Positions 12,801-27,800 of a stretch of 64,000 nt of DNA are shown here, piece by piece. Source of the DNA: Branchiostoma floridae (lineage: Eukaryota > Chordata > Leptocardii > Amphioxiformes > Branchiostomatidae); assembly GCF_000003815.2 (NCBI RefSeq), contig NC_049983.1, positions 22,653,552 through 22,717,551 on the forward strand, in the 5' to 3' direction. The notes under the pieces were generated by a model. That model saw nothing but the letters and a program-made list of their open reading frames with translations, had not been told where the DNA came from and did no database searches. How positions within the stretch are numbered: the first letter of the stretch is position 1; each line of letters opens with the position of its first letter. Both the position numbers and the translations under genes were made by a program.

Positions 12801-15800
12801 GAGAGCATTGATATGCATTTTTCAATACTTAGTTGTGGTGCTTTGTTGTCCCTTACAGCAGAGTGAGGCCCTTAACAAGCTGGAGAGTGCAGACGACACC
12901 AGACGCTCAGTTTCTGATCACAACGAGAAACTGAAGAGTGAACTCATGCATCTCAAGGTAATGTTTGAGTGTCTAATGTACACAGAAATGAAATGTACCC
13001 TGTATTACTGATTCCTGACTTGTAACTTACTGTTTTTGTGCTGTTTTTTATACCTTTGGAGACTGAAGTAAGAGTAATCCTTCATGTTGAAGTCTTAAGA
13101 ATTATTGTTACGAGACACAGGCCCTGCATGAAATAGAGTACAATTATGTAAAATTCTTGTGTTTTTTTTCTTAATATCAGATTAAGTTTCGAATATTTAC
13201 CTAGTTATCTTTATACTGTCCATCAAACGTAAAGTAGGTTACCGATTGATCTTTGTTTTACTAGCTGTACTACCTACTCTCTGAGCAAAGGTCAATAGTG
13301 ACCTTTTTCTTATATGCTGTCTTTTTCTGTCAGCTATCCTCACCTGTTGCTGACAGATAAAGATGGCATATAAGAAAAAAGTCCCAATTTTCCCCATCAA
13401 TAGTCTTTATGGAGAGTAGCACTACCCCCTTCTGCTAACATACATGTAAGCTTCAACATTGAATTTCAAAGATTGATGTTTGTTTCTCCCCCAGATTGAG
13501 TTGGAGCGTCAGCGCACCAGGTACAGGGATGAGTACGGTCTGCTGCACAGTGAGAATGAGGAGCTCAACAACAAGATAGAGGAGCTCAAGAATGAGATTG
13601 TGAGTTAGACAATCGTGTGTTTTTAACACCAAGTGCCATGTTGATATGACATATATTCATTTACCTATTAGTTCAACTATAGCCTAATACACAGTCAAGG
13701 CTGCCATCTTATGACAATAGAAAATGTACATTATACTCAATAGTTCTGTTATGATGACATTGGAGAGCTTTGAATGTGTTTTCATCAGCAAAGGAATATT
13801 ATGAATAAGTTTCATGACGTATTAAAGGATATACAAGGTAGGCAATTTCCAGATCTTGACAAATTTTGAGTCAGATATTGCAGGGATGTCTCTGAGATGT
13901 CTCAGCTAGTGTCAGAAGCTTTGGACAAGGAGAGCTGGTGCTAGTTAGGGATTCCTTCTGCAAGGATTGGAATCTATTCATGCAAACTAGTATCATAATG
14001 GTGTTGCTTAGTGCTGTTTTCAGCATTTATTCCCATTGTTCTGCCCCAGGGTTTTTACCTAACAGTATCCTGAGTTTCGTACAGTCGAAAAGCATCAATG
14101 ATTTTTTCCTAGCTTAGATTCTATAACTTTTTTTCCTCATCCTACAGAATAGGGTGAAGGTTGCTCGCAGGACTGAAAAGGTCAGGGTAGTCTTGAGTGT
14201 AAACTTAAGAAAGATTTCCTGTTCATCTTTATGTTCCCTTTTTTTTTTATCCTTTTGGATCCTTTGTCAGTGGTAATTTGTTGGTTGTTTTGAGGGTTAG
14301 TTGGTACACATAGGTTGCATTGGTTGTTGAGAGAGATACAAAATTCAATGTAACTTGAGTTTTGTATGTGTCCATATGATTCTTTAGGATTCTGATGTTA
14401 GGGGTTGGAAATATAAATTTTGTTCTCTTGAAAGTTTGTTTGCAGTAAACTATGACAAAAAGTTATGTTTGGGATGCTGTTTGTTGGTTGGTTGGATGGC
14501 AGCATAACCCAAGACGTTGTGATATTTGATTGTAATCTTTTTTTGTATATGTACATGTATGTAGGCACACTCCCTTGTTGTTTATAACTGTTCTCTGCCC
14601 CCCTCCCATACAGAGAATGAGCGAGGAGGCCCTGGCACACTCCCATGCCATGTTCAACAATCAGCTGGCACAGGTCAAGTCCCAGAATGCCGTGCTGACT
14701 GCCGACCTTGACAAGGAGAGGTCACAGAAGGACAGACTCACTGCAGAGGTCAGTTATTACTTTCAAGCATCTTTATAAGGTTGCCATACTGGTCAACACT
14801 GATGTTTAAGGACCACCTGTGAATTTAGGGCTTATAGTGTCTTGCTATTCCATGCCTAATTGCTTGGGCAACAGTTTCCAAAGTAGGAGTATGCTTTGAA
14901 AACAGTTGCATGCTTAACATTTGTCTCACCTCAACCATGGGGCAGTTATCTTTTACTGTATGTAGGTTAGTCACACATGTACCTGTAAAGGAAGTTTAGG
15001 ACTTCTTTCTGCTGAAATCTGTATTCGTTTCATATCATTGGCAATGCTTTTCTGGATTACTGCTCTGGCTAGTTGCTAGATAAAAGTTTTCTTATACAGT
15101 AGATAAGTTGCTTATTTCTTCAGAAAGCAAAGTTTTGTTATTAAAAAGAAATCACAAATTGAATGAATAGTGTTAACAATTACATCATTTCATTCAGTTT
15201 CATTTATTGGGAATGCAAACAAAGCATGGCAGGTAGCAGCCAGCCAGCAGCAAGGCTGGTAACGGCTACCACTGATACATACAAATACAAATCATTACAT
15301 TATTGCATCAACCAAAAAGTGTACCTGCCCTTGGTGCTGATTTCTTGATTGTTGTTATAGATAATATCCATTGGTTGTTGACACTACCACCCCTGTTCCC
15401 AATGCTGAATGTCATTCACACTGACATTACCATCCTTGTACTTGAATGCCATTCACACTGACATTACTATCCCTGTCCCTCGTGCTGAATGCCATTCACA
15501 CTGACACTACTATCCCTGTCCCTGGTGCTGAATAGCATACACACTGACACTGCCATCCCTGCCCTTGGTGCTGAATGATACTTCTCTGCTCCTTGGCCTG
15601 TCCCTGGTGCAGTAGCGTTCACACTGACACTTCTATAAAAATTGATTAATCGTCTTTTTCCCCTTTATATAGCTTGACTCCCTGAAGCAGAGACTACAAA
15701 GTGCCAGCCAGGAGCTGGAGAAGGGCCACCTTGCGAGAAACGAGCTGGAACGAGCGTCGCAGCACGAGAGAGACGAGCTGAAGCGAGCCATCGACCACAA

Positions 15801-18800
15801 GGAGGCGGAGCTGTCTGCCCTGAGGGAGAACAAACGGGGCCTGGGGCAGCAGCTGGGCACTGCAGAGTCACGCATCAAGGGGCTGGAGCATGAGGTGGGT
15901 GGGGAACGGGATGTCTCTTAGACAAATAAAAGTTTATTGTTGTGCTAACATGTTGAGGTTATGTTTTATACTAGATGTAATAAAGACACAGAAAGAAGAT
16001 TTGGATTCTTCTGTGAACTGTTCACTCATATGAATAAAAAGATTCTTTGTACACAGACATGTGAGTGCTATATTCCACTGAAGCTTATTGCTGCAGCAAC
16101 AGACAAATAGTTGTTTTCTGCAGATGGTCCATATTACAAGGTACAGAACATGTATGTCCACCTGTAGTGGAATAAGGGAGTCAAGAATCTGAATAACAAG
16201 AAGAGAAGAAGTAGCAATTTGAAACATGAAAGGAGTTGAAGCAAGTTCCTTTTCATGTCCATATTCAGGGCTCGAAATACCACCTGTACATGTATGTGCA
16301 GGTAAAATTGGAGCTGTGCAGGTATTTCTGGTATCTACCTGCACCTAACCTGCACTGGTCCATGTACTGGGTTTTATACATAACTTACCTTTGATTTAGA
16401 TGTATAGGAATTGTTATTAGCTGTATTGACTGTTACCACCTATTAAGTATAAAAGAAAAAAGACAGCAATGGTTCAAACAATTTTAGTATGATTCATACT
16501 TCCTAAACTCAGAGTGGTGCATGTAAAATTTGTCTGGTGCAGATAATTTTCAATGTTACCTGCACCAGTGCAGGTATGCAGAAAAAAGTATTTCGAGCCC
16601 TGATATTCTAATAGTATAATGTAATAAACCCTGCTTGTTTTTGCAACAGATCCAGATGACTCAGGCCTCCCTGAACGAGAAGAACAACCAGCTGAACAAC
16701 CTGCAGAGAGACCTGGACCAGAGAAGGGGAAACCTGGAGACCCTGGAACAGAGAGTTCTGCAGGAAAGAGACAACTCCACCAAGCTCAAGGCCAAGCTGG
16801 AAACAGCCAATGAGAAGTAAGAGACAGTTAAGAGTGGATTGATATTGAATAAGGGAACTGGTGTGCTGCACCCCTATGCCCTGACCATGCGCCCCCTTAC
16901 CCTGGGGAGCGGAGCCTCTGGCAAGCATAAAATTCTGATTGTAGCAGTCTTCAACTGTGACCTGTCTGATAGTAATTTTGGCCCATAGGAAGCCATACAG
17001 TGCTCCATTATAATTTAGAATAGTCAAAACTCCACACCCAAGTAGGGAGATCCCCCTTGGTGGTGCCGCTCAATTGCATTGCTCCCTCTTGCAATTTTTT
17101 TTCTAGAAAAACTCCTGGTATTGTAGCATTTTTGTGTTTCATTGCATTTGGCGAAATGTTCAGTTTTAGATGAAAGCAACAGAAAAGTGTAAACGTGAGC
17201 TTTTTCAAGAGTTTAAAAAATATTTTGGCACACAAGACAATGTAATTGTAGTAACTGTTGTATATATGTCCTGTTTGCATCTTAAATTGACTTGATGGCT
17301 CGAGCTTTGTTATGTCAGTTTCTTAGTTTTCTAAATTGGTAATGTAGCCATTTGGTGGTGTGCACCAAACTGTCAATTAAACAACAAAGGATAGCTAAGT
17401 AACGAAAGTAATTATCAAGACTTCTATATGTGGGACAGAAAAAAGCTATCATAGAGAAAACAGGTGTTTCCTTCAAAGGTTCAAATTGCATTTAGACAGG
17501 TGTTTTCTGTGGAAAGGTTCCCAGAGAACACCCAGGCTTTTGTCAACTAAGGTATTTAAAACAGAATCTCTATGACAACGGTCAACATCTGATTGGTACT
17601 GAACAATGAGGGATAGAAACAACTTTCTCAATGGGCAACATCTGTATCTGTATTAAATTGCCGGTATAACTGCCCTTTGGCACAGCACACCAGCTTTGCA
17701 GGCATGCGGCGTGGCAGCAGCTAGTTATATTATATTGAACGACCCGTCACACCTAACCTTCGCACATTTATCTGCAAGCGTTCTTTGAAACTATCCAGAA
17801 CATGTTTGTCCTTTTTTCATTCCCACTGGAACTATACAAATGTACTTAAACAGCTGTTGATAGTTTCTAAACGTTCCCTCCTCCTGTCTTCCCACTCTTA
17901 TTTCTGCCCCACGTTTCTCCCCAGAATCGCAGGTCTGCAGGACAAGTCTCTCCTGCCCTTAAACAGCTGTTGTGTCTACAAGTTCCCTCCTCCTGTCTCC
18001 CCACCTTTATTTCTGATCCATGTCTCTCCCCAGGATTGCAGGTCTGCAGGACAAGTCTCTCCTGTCCTTAAACAGCTGTTGTTAGTTTATAAAAGTTCCC
18101 TCCTCCTGTCTCCCCACAGTTATTTCTGCCCCATGTCTCCCCAGGATCGCAGGTCTGCAGAACGAGTCTCTCCTGCCCTTAAACAGCTGTTGATAGTTTC
18201 TAAACGTCCCCTCCTCCTGTCTCCGACACTTATTTCTCCATGTTTCTCCCCAGGATCGCTCACTTGCCACTAGTTCTGGGTGTTGCACATACCGGTAGTG
18301 GCCAGAGAGCTGCATGCGCCTTTGCCCGATCTTATCACTTAGTCTAGGCAGGTTACCATATAGTGCTGTATTTCTTACTAGTCCTCCCATGACACAGTGA
18401 ATTAAAATGGATTGATATCACTTTCACTTTCCTTAGGATCGCCGGTCTGCAGAATGAGTCCCTGCTCCTGAAGCAGCAGGCGGAAGAGTCCAAGTTCGGG
18501 GGCCGGCCCGGCAGCAGGGGGGCAGGGGGGGAGCAGGACAGGCTGCAGGGCATGCTGGACAGGATGAAGGACGAGAATCAGAGGGTGAGGATTTGGGAAC
18601 CTCTTCTTGATCTCTGTCTGTATAGCCAGTATAACCCTTCAGTATAAAACACCAGCATGAATACCTTTTGGGTTTAGTAGAACTGCAGTTGGGATTTCGG
18701 AACCTTTTTTTGATCAGTTTCTGTATAGCCAGTATAACCCTTCAGCATAAAACTTTGGTATAGCTATCCTTTTGGGTTCAGAAGAACTGCAGATAAGGTT

Positions 18801-21800
18801 TGGTGATTGCAGATTTCTAGATTAATCATTTGTGCTTAGAATCCCACTTCTTATTGGCAAAGTTGTCTGAATGCAGCCCAGCTCAACTTACCTATCACAC
18901 CTATGTACAAAAGTTAAATGTACACCCTGATGCTCCATGCCCAACACCTCTGAAGTTCTATTAGTGTTTAGCAAACAAAGTCTTGGATTAGCAAAACAAA
19001 GTATCAAATTAGCAAACAAAGTCTTGGATTAGCAAGCAATGTATTGGATTAACAAACAAAAATCCTGGATTAGCAAGCAATGTCTTAGATTAGCAAATAG
19101 ACTCTTGGCTTAGCTACTTGTTGAACTAACCAACAGAATAGATCTAAATCCTTTGCTGTACATTTGTTCACATCTAGAAGACAGTCTAGTTATCTTTATT
19201 AGTTTAGCAAACAAAGTTTTGAATTAGCAAACAAAGTCTTGGATTAGCAAAACAAAGTCTTGGATTAGCAAACAAAGTCTTGGATTAGGAAAACAAAGTC
19301 TTGAATTAGCAAGACAAATTCTTGGTTTAGGAAAAAAGTCTTGAATTAGAAAACAAGGTCCTTAATTAGCAGGCAATGTCTTGGATTTAAGCAAACAAAA
19401 GTCTGTGATTAGCAAACAATGTCATAGATTAGCAAACAATGTCTTAGATTAACAAATAGACTGTTGTTTAGCCTTGGCTTGGCTGTATGTCAAACTAACC
19501 AACAGAATACAATTTAAACCCGGTGTTGTACATTTGCTGACAGTTGAAGGACAGTCTGGAGGAGAAGAACAAGTCCCTGACAGACACGGTGAACATGATG
19601 AGGGAGGAGATGAGGAGTCAGGACATGAACCGGAGCTCATCTAACATGGAGTACCAGCGCATGCAACAGGTCAGGAGTCTTTCTGTAGATGCAGTAACTG
19701 TCCAACTACAGCAGGGGGGCTATTTGAACTTGAACTGGAGCACCTCCAACAACCAGTTCTCATCTCTCTGTAGATACTGTTAGTCAGTTAGATTAAAATC
19801 CTTCCCATACCCACACAAGGGGCTAGTCAGGAGCATCTCCAATGTGGAGTACCAGCGTATGCAGCAGGTCAGGAGTCAAAACCTTTCTGTAGAATAACAG
19901 CTGGAGTTTTCCCTTACATTTTAGAGTATACATGTAGGTGTAGTGTCCATCATTTTTGTAGCCACTACAGCAAAGAGCTACTTAGGAGCTACCAGAGTTC
20001 TTCTAATGTGGTGTACCATAACATGCAAGACTCAGCTTGCATCTTTCTGTAGATATTGTTAGTAAGCTATGATCCACCCACACCCGCACAAGGGGCTAGT
20101 CAGGACATGTTGTGAGGATTGAAAAGAAGCAAGAACTACATTATGTACTTGTATCTCTTACTAACAAGTGCATGTGCCCCCAGTGGTAAAGATTACTATT
20201 GTTGGACATGATATGTTGCTCAAATGTATATTGTCTGTGTTGTTCAATATCCCCCTGGTCTGGCTCTAAATTCTATGGATTTTTCTTTTGCGAGGTAAGT
20301 TTTTATTGTTTCCCATGGCCAGCACCCTTGGGCACCTGTATTTTTAAGCTAAACAACACAAGCTTCAGTCTCATCATCAGGAATGCAAACCCATGAAAAT
20401 GAATACCACAATAAGCAGTCTTTGGGTAGTGTGTGAGGACACCGGGAATACACAGGCCACCATAGAATGCTTTGTTTCTGTCTGGCACTTACACATTATA
20501 ACTAGCCTTTTCTCTTCAAGGTTAGGGTAAAACCAATGCAAAAGCATTATGTAGGAGTATGAAAATGATACAGAATTGCACTTGCTTGAAGAAAGAAGTC
20601 TCGTGTAAATTGCACCAGAAAGTCAGACAAAATGAATGCATTTTTTTCACACACATACAATCCTTTCTGGTCTGAGCCTTAGTCAGTGCAACACATTGTT
20701 TCCACTGGAAGGGCTGGTGCATGAAGCTGAGAGAAACTGCAGTCTGTTCATATGATGATTATCAATGAGGGTACAGTGTACATGTACATGTACTTTTATT
20801 TAGCTGACCAAATGTTGTCCCCCACAGGAGCTGTCTGATGCGATGAAGAGGGTCTCCCTTGCTGAGGCTGCACTGGAGGGAGTCAAAAAGGTTTGAAGTA
20901 CTTTTTTTTTTTCAAGGCCAGAATTTCTTCTTGGTTCAATAGTGATAGGTGTGCTCTTTCTGTTAAAGAGTCGATTTTTGGTTATTCTCCATCTGAACAA
21001 GCAACCTATAATTGAGAAATGGTGTAAAATCAGCTTTGCCTTAGATTTGACCATGATGGAATATTTTGGGTATTTGATTATGATTTGTCATATTGCATGT
21101 CATGTTAGATTTATTCACCGATGTATTATCTTTTATTCCTTTGCAGGCCAAAGACGGTCTGGAGATTGAGAAAAATGCTCTCCAGGGAGAGATTGAGAGA
21201 CTGAAGAGCAAGGTATTGGTGTTGGCAGTATTGACTTTAATGTTTATTGTGCACATTACTGAAACTGCCATAATGGGCATTGTTACGAAGCATAGATATT
21301 ATAAAATACATGATGTAAGTATTTTTAAAATCTTGTGTTGACAGCAAAGTTTTATGCATTTTTTCTATTCATGAACACAATGCTACATATACCAGATGTA
21401 CATCAATGGTTAAGTATTCACCAATTCTTTGTTCATCCGTGATACAGGTGATGGGCCTAGAGGAACAGAGACACGATTCCCAGACTAAGATTCGGGAGCT
21501 CCAGGACCATGCAAAAGAGATGGAGAGACACTCAGTCGACCCGCAGAGAAAGGTACACGTCATGATTGTGTGATTAAAACATTTACTTTCAATCCAACAA
21601 AAAGAAACAGCAACTTTAAGAAGTTTAATGTTACTATGGCCCTTCTCAGGGTTGCTGACTCAGATACTACAGTAGCTGTACAGACCTTTGACCAGTCCTG
21701 ACTAACAAAACTTGACTTTAGCAGTAGTGGTTCAAAGCTGCCTCTAAGCCTCTAAATCTGTGTCCTTTCCCTAATATGTTTGATGGGCCCTACATGTATT

Positions 21801-24800
21801 TTAGATTTGTTTAGTTCTCTCACAAACTTATCTTATACTTTGCTCAACATTTTTGAATGTGACGAATTAGTAAGCGAAATTTGTTATGTTGCAGTTTTAT
21901 CGTGTTGGGTTTTACACTAATCGTTAAAATTGAAGTTGTAAAGTTAGAATTCTAATGATTAGGCTTATGGTGTGCATGCAAGAGTATACAATTCCTATCC
22001 AGACAATGACTTGAATAGTTAATGTTGAAAGGAATCTAGTGCCTGGCAAATCCCTGAGATACTGTAAATGCAGAAATTTTTGCGGTGGTTTTATGTTCGC
22101 AGTTTTCTTGTTGCCAATTCACCATGAACTTAAAACCACTGCGAACATTTTTCAATGGCAGTAAGAGACTAACAACTTGCATAGTGCTTCCGCGAACTTA
22201 AAACCACCGTAAACAGTCTTCTTTCCTGCTACCACGTAATTAAATCCCCGCAAACTTAAAAGCATTTATAGTAGTGTTATACAAATTCATCTGGCTGTAT
22301 TATAATCAGACCATGTTGTTTTCAGGCAGAGCTGGAGACGTCTGTACAGAAGCTTCAGATGGAGAAGGCCCAGCTGGACGCCACCCTGAAACACGAGCAG
22401 ACTCGGGCAGAGATGATGCAGAAAGACCTGGAGGACTCGCACAAGGTGAGCAAACTCTAACTTTCCATGGCTCTATGGAGACCCTCCCCACAGGACGTTA
22501 CCAGTGGGAGGCTTGCCAGACTTGTGTTTTAGTTAAGCTGAAGGTGGGGGCTAGCAGACATGGGCAGAGATAATGCAGAAAGACCTGGACTACTCGCACA
22601 AGGTGGGGATGGTCTGCAGAATGTAAACTCTCACTCACTCTTCTAGCTAGGCTCCATAGAGCCCCTCACCACAGGACCTTACCAGTGGGAGGGTTGCCAG
22701 ACTTGTGTTTTAGTTAAGCTTAAGGTGGGGGCTAGCAGACACAGGCCAATATGGTAAAGAAAGATCTGGAGTACTCGCACAAGGTGAGGATGGTCTGCAG
22801 AACGTAAACTCTCACTCACTCTCCTAGCTAGGCTACATAGAGCCCCTCCCCATCTGTGCCACTCCCCAGCACTCACTGAAGTCCCTCTCTGTCTGTGTAA
22901 GACAAAATCCCACTGTCCAGGGCTCTATGAGCCCCACTTGGTGAAGTCTGACCAGTGGAAAAGTAGTATACGTTTACTTTTTCGTACTTAAGAGATGAAA
23001 GAATTTATTTTTTTTAGAGGTTGCATCACATACTGTATTATGTTGTTTGCCCCTACCAGGTGAGGTCCAGTCTGGAGGCCCTGGTCGCCAACCTGAAGAC
23101 GTCCAACGTTCACTTGGAGGACAAACTCAGTGTAAGTGTGAGAAAGTCATTCGACAAATTTGAAAGAAACATCCAATCTGCTCTTTCAGATGAGTAGATA
23201 ACGAAACGTAGAACTCTTTTCTTTCAATGTTGTCTGATTGTTGACTCATGAACAGGAGAATGCATTCTGATGGGTGCTTCTTATCTTTTGGTATATGTAC
23301 ATATTTAACTTTTAACCCACCATGCATAAAAATTTCATGTTAATACTAAGCTGTAACTATGTGGTTAACTGTATACTATCTCTGGACCAAGTACAGTCAG
23401 TTAGAACACATCTGATGCTTTTAAGATTCTCCTTGCTATATGTTTTGTAGTATTTTGCAAAGATCTAATTTTGTGGGTTTGTTCACCAGGAGGAGGCAGC
23501 CAATCGCAGCCTGTTTGCTCGTGATGCGGAGGACTCCAGGGCATTGTGGGAGAGCGAGGTCAAGTCCAGGTCAAAGCTGGGACTCAGGGTGAGTGTGACC
23601 TTCTCAACTAGCCACTGGGCACACCAACAATACTTATATCTGACACTCACTCAGGGTTGGACAAGTTTTCTAAAATTCACTTGTCCTATCGGGCCAGCAC
23701 ATAAAAAATTTACTTGCCCGAACCAACTTTTCACTTGCCCAAAATTCAAATGACGGTCACTTTTATATGCATTGTCACTTCCAGCAATGGAATTCTTATT
23801 ATTGCCTTTAGTTTTCAATGTTGGCCATTTCTTGATGTTGTGACTGTAGAAGATAACATTAGTATAAAATCTCACTCAAAGGAAAAATCTTACTTGCCCG
23901 ATCGGGCAAGTGGGGTAGGTCATGCACTTGCCCGAACAGCAATTTCACTTGGACAATAGGGCTAGTGGACTTGTCCAACCCTGCTAACTGCCTGCTATTG
24001 TAGTAATGTCTGTCTGCTATTGTGCTGTGTCCACATTGATTTCAGGAAGTCAGTTACAATTACTTGCTTCCAATGGAAATTGCCTGACAATGAGATCCTG
24101 ATGAGATTTGTATGTTTGTAAGCCAAAGTTGGTCACCTGACATCAATACACATGCTTCATGGACATCACTTCTAGTGCACAATCATTCCTCAGGGCTCGA
24201 AATACTTTTTTCTGCATACCTGCACTGGTGCAGGTAACGTTGAAAATTACCTGCACCAGGCAAACTTTACCTACACCAAACTGAGTTAAGGAGTATGAAT
24301 CGTACTAAAATTGTTTAGGAACCATTTCTATTTTTTCTTTAATATATTATACTTAATAGTTAGTAACAGTCAATGCAGCTAATAGCAATCCATATACATC
24401 TAAATCAAAGGAAATTTATGTGTAAAACCCAGTACATGGACCAGTGCAGGTTATTTGCAGGTAGATACCAGAAATACCTGCACAGCTCCAATTTTACCTG
24501 CACTAACCTGCATATAATTGCAGGTGGTATTTCGAGCCCTGTTCCTGTATGAAGAAATGAGATGCATGAAAGACTGCTTGTGAATGGCTCTCACTGATAT
24601 GTACAACACATTGAATAATACATGTTCCACAGAGCAACTATTTTGGCAGAGTATAATTGAATCTTAATAATTGATCAATTTGCATGTCAGTGTTTTAGTA
24701 GTGAGTGCATGCAGTTTTTTTTTCCTTCTTTTCTCTTGTTGCATGCATGGCTTTTTTAAACCATCTCACTACTATTGATTATCAAGAAAAACCTGCTTAA

Positions 24801-27800
24801 AGAGGAGAAATGTGTAACACAATGATTACATATTAAGACATCATAACACATAAATAAACATTATCTTTTCTGTTTGCTGTAGATTGCACAGCTTGAAAGA
24901 GAAAAGGCAGAGGCACATACAGGAGTGGACGAGGTTTGTGGCTATCAGCTTTGCTTTTTATTTGCTTCAGTTTTAGTCTTTCTCTTTGCTGTCATCAGTA
25001 TAACCATCTGTAGGACAACTGCATACAGTTTGTGCATGTAATTATGTATGTATGTCTGTAAGGATTGAGTAAGTGGTCTACATACATGTATAATCGTCAG
25101 TGATCCTGATTATGAACTAGAAGGTCCAGAGTTCAAATCAGGGCTGTTAAAAAATACCCAAATTGCAGGCTACTGGAAACGGCTTGATGCAGTGAATGGA
25201 ACATTGAGCTGTGGGCATTGTTTATTGTGGTTGGGACATTTCCCTGGTAGATCTAACATCAACTCTCCCTGTCCTGTGATGGATCTACAGCTGCTCCATC
25301 TAGCTCGAGTTTTGTGGATTTTACAATATTAATATAGACAGTGTATAACACCAACTCACTGTCCAGCTATATACTGATCAATCTATACTGTACAGTTACT
25401 CCCCTCTAGCTTGAGAGTTACATTAATTTTGCAATATTGTTTTCCTCACATTAACTTTTGTAGTGACCTCTTCACCGAAACTTCACATCACACTCTGAAT
25501 ATGTGTTTCCAGTGTACTGTAACTGTAACTATGCATTTTATGTAAAGTTTACTATAATGTTTTCCTGTTTCCACACTGTAGGAGAAGAGGAGGATAAAGA
25601 GGATGGCAGAGCTGAAGAAAATGTCTGAGGAGAAGATGCATGAGGAGATGCAGAGGTGAGTAACAACAACAACTTAAGAAAGGGCAGCCATACTTTCTAA
25701 TATATGTCAATGACAACACTTCAGATTGTAACATGATAACATAACAGGATAGCTTTATTTCTGGATATCAGCTACCTCTTGGTCTTCAGCCCTGTTATCT
25801 GTTTAAAGCTATGTCTTGTACAGCCATTGGCTGCTAAACTTGGCAGTGTATTCAAAGCAATATATACTGCCTTTATATCACAGTGGTCCTCTCTTCAAAC
25901 AGAAATGCATGACTACAGGAGGACCTGGTTACAGTAGCCACCAAACCCTTGGTTTTCAGTGCTGTTTATAAATTACTGGTACAGTGACAGGCTCGTCATT
26001 GAACCCACAATACAGTTATTAGACTGCCCTTTACATTCCTTTATCCCTCCCTCCTAACAGAAACACCAGACTACAGGAGGACCTGGCCACAGCCAGGATG
26101 CAGCTCAGGGGGGCCAAGAAGAAACTCAAGGTCGGAATTACAGCAAATAAGCTTTAACATGTATCTCACAGCTTTCATAATGTTATGCTACGAGGCTATT
26201 AAGTCTCTCTTCTCAATATGCAGTGGTTTGAATTTCAAATTTCAATTTGACGGACAATAAAAACATATCTGCATTAGTGTTAACATTTCAAAAAGCAAAG
26301 AAAAAAAGTTTGCTAATTCCAGTTTAAATCTTAAGTATCTTTTCTTTCTCTTTAAGGAAAGACAGACTAAAAACTTGACTAACATTCCATTGCAATACTA
26401 TTTCTTCTGCAAACCACAGGAGTTCATGTCAGGTGACTGGGGCCAGGAGAGGAAGGCTCTGCAGGGAACCATCGAAACACTCAGGAAACAGGTCAGATTT
26501 ACAGCGCTTATCTTTCTTTGGTCCTCTCTATTTCCTATGGACTAAAGGTAGTCTTCTTCTTAATGTGCTCGCCTAACTTCATAAAGCTGAAGACTCCGGA
26601 CGCGGAATTTGGACCAGGGTCTATGGTTTGGCGGTGGTAGCTTTTACTTCTGTGCATTATTTTTGCGTGTGTGGAAGGGGGGTTATTGACGGGGGAGCCT
26701 AGCTCCTCTAGGGCAGGGGCACTACTCCCTGGCTGCCGCGCTGTAGGTAGGCAGCAGCGAGTACCCGTAACTCTAGTTGTAGCTTACATATTGGTTATGG
26801 CAGTCCTGGAGTAATGGAAGGAAAAGTTTTGAAATATCTTCTCGTTACACAATTTATTATATCATTTCGAAATTGGATAGAACAAAAATGACAATAGATG
26901 TGTTTTTCAACCTTAAAGTAAATATATTGATAGCTCAGTGGCAAATATAGATTGTAATAAGATAAATGTCTGAATCAGCCGTAATTACAATTTGCCATTG
27001 GCTCTTGTCAAATGTTCATTTACTCCTATTATATGATATAATATATGATGTACAATACAGTCAAACCTGTCTATAGCGGCCACTCAAGGGACTGGAGAAA
27101 TATGGCCACTATAGAGAAAATGTTGATCAATTGACCACGAGCAAGCTACACATGATTTCAGTTCCCACTAATCTTTTTCACCAAGTAACATTTTCATTCA
27201 CTGACAAAGACTAATGCACTTTAATGTTCAAGGCATGTATACCTTCTGCTACCGCCAAAATGACCCTGTCAGGAACTCCAATTCCTCGCAAACTACAATT
27301 TCAAACTTGGTGCAGGGTAACATAAGGCTGCAGTATGGTTGCAATAGGCGGTGTTTCTGTATCAACGGGACCGGAAATTGTGTGGCCGTGGCCGCGTTGG
27401 ACAGGTGGCCGCTAGTCCTATTTCTTAATCATTACGAATCCAAGGGACTGACAAAAAGTGGCCACTATGGCCAGGTGGCTGCTAAGCAAAGGTGGACGCT
27501 AATACAGGTTTGACTGTATATACAATATGTGATGTACAAGCCATGTGACTGTCTGAAGGTGTTATGTACATTGAATGTTGTCAGGTTGGAGAGGTGAGAG
27601 GTCAGCTGGAGCAGGAGGAACAGATGAGAGCCAAGGCTGACATGCTCAATAGGCAGCTGCAGAATGGTAAGTTACACAGAATCAGGGTTCTAGCCAGCGT
27701 CCATTTTTCCGTCAATTGAAGCTTGACAGTATCTTCATAATACGCATAAACCATGGACAGTGTTTGGACATAAAGAAAGTGCTTACTATACAATGTTGGT

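Noticed and set aside
17785-18273. 162-codon frame rich in S, P and L
   Set aside because: It is produced by the tandem exon 16 border copies and their pyrimidine tracts in another frame.
25063-25200. Functional tRNA gene
   Set aside because: Only loose A- and B-box resemblance; no acceptor-stem pairing could be found.
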